NCBI GenBank assembly: GCA_937923365.1
Contig: CALAIJ010000186.1
Coordinates: 1 to 14,701 of the forward strand
Reading direction: 5' to 3'
Length of the DNA stretch: 14,701 bases
From: an uncultured Sulfitobacter sp.
GTDB lineage: Bacteria > Pseudomonadota > Alphaproteobacteria > Rhodobacterales > Rhodobacteraceae
The notes beneath the pieces were generated by a model, which was not told where the DNA came from, did no database searches, and saw only the letters and a list, made by a program, of their open reading frames with translations. This document shows positions 14,548-14,701 of the stretch, piece after piece. The position numbers were made by a program, and so were the translations under genes. The number at the start of each line of letters is the position of its first letter. Position 1 is the first letter of the stretch.

Positions 14548-14701
14548 TTCGTATACATCTGCTTTTTGAAGGCCCGGGTGCGGGTGGTCGCCTCTGCCGT
14601 ACCATCGTGGAAGGTGCCGAACCAACGGTCCCAGGGCATTTCGACCGTGCCGTAGTTACACTCAAAGTATTTGTGGTGCAGCTGGTGAAAGAAATCCCCC
14701 A
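14544..14701 (-). CDS. Second sterol desaturase-family protein, C-terminal part (cut by window edge)
   Basis: The last 51 codons of a gene whose 5' part lies beyond the window. On the - strand it reads GDFFHQLHHKYFECNYG..., followed by VEMPWDRWFGTFHDGT and a lysine-rich end (MYTK). This aligns closely with the C-terminus of the downstream gene (FHHQIHHRYFEVNYG ... VPWDKLFGSFHDGT), including the last HQxHH iron-binding cluster, so the two genes are tandem paralogues. Its TGA (14546-14544) overlaps the downstream ATG as ATGA, indicating a coupled operon. Only this fragment can be judged; it shows no frameshift. Confidence 0.88.
   Translation of the reverse strand, partial: GDFFHQLHHKYFECNYGTVEMPWDRWFGTFHDGTAEATTRTRAFKKQMYTK

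Noticed and set aside
14548..14625. 26-codon N-terminal extension of the sterol desaturase gene (start at 14625)
   Set aside because: This segment is the out-of-frame antiparalogue of the upstream gene's C-terminus; the ATGA overlap makes the start at 14547 far more likely.

Overview
The window looks like chromosomal DNA from a marine alphaproteobacterium of the Rhodobacterales (Roseobacter group). This is inferred from the GC-rich, densely packed sequence, the style of the proteins, and the pairing of a NavAb-type bacterial sodium channel with an envelope-polysaccharide cluster. No database search was possible, so the taxon is an inference. There are 10 complete protein genes, two genes cut by the window edges (dxs at the left, a sterol-desaturase paralogue at the right), and one likely gene remnant. 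No rRNA, tRNA, CRISPR array or insertion sequence was seen.

Left part (1-2839): the last ~545 codons of dxs (isoprenoid precursor synthesis, + strand) converge on a complete voltage-gated sodium channel gene (- strand). Two overlapping, mutually exclusive hairpins lie between them. Behind the channel gene is a 350-bp stretch without an intact gene. Its minus strand holds two short, frame-broken reading stretches, one of which resembles the start of an ExoD-family protein.

Middle (2840-9331): a YeeZ-like NAD(P)-binding SDR protein, then an envelope-polysaccharide block on the - strand. In transcription order the block is a WbpM/CapD-type membrane nucleotide-sugar dehydratase, a YjbH/GfcD-family outer-membrane beta-barrel protein, a YjbF/GfcB-family lipoprotein coupled to it by an ATGA overlap, and a 78-aa secreted small protein. 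The small protein has its own candidate promoter and a clear intrinsic terminator. This is a rearranged relative of the enterobacterial yjbEFGH/gfcABCD set, without a YjbG/GfcC gene.

Right-centre (9317-13331): a monotopic phosphoglycosyl transferase coupled by ATGA overlap to an SDR epimerase (both -), a Wza-like outer-membrane polysaccharide export lipoprotein (+, divergent from the SDR gene), and a GT4 glycosyltransferase (-) converging on it. Together the block would build an NDP-sugar (dehydratase, SDR), load the first sugar phosphate on undecaprenyl phosphate (PGT), extend it (GT4) and export it through the outer membrane (Wza-like protein, YjbH, YjbF). No Wzx flippase, Wzy polymerase or Wzc/BY-kinase is visible here, so the locus is incomplete or its partners lie elsewhere.

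Right end (13573-14701): two tandem sterol desaturase/fatty acid hydroxylase-family paralogues on the - strand, coupled by an ATGA overlap; the upstream one is cut by the window edge.
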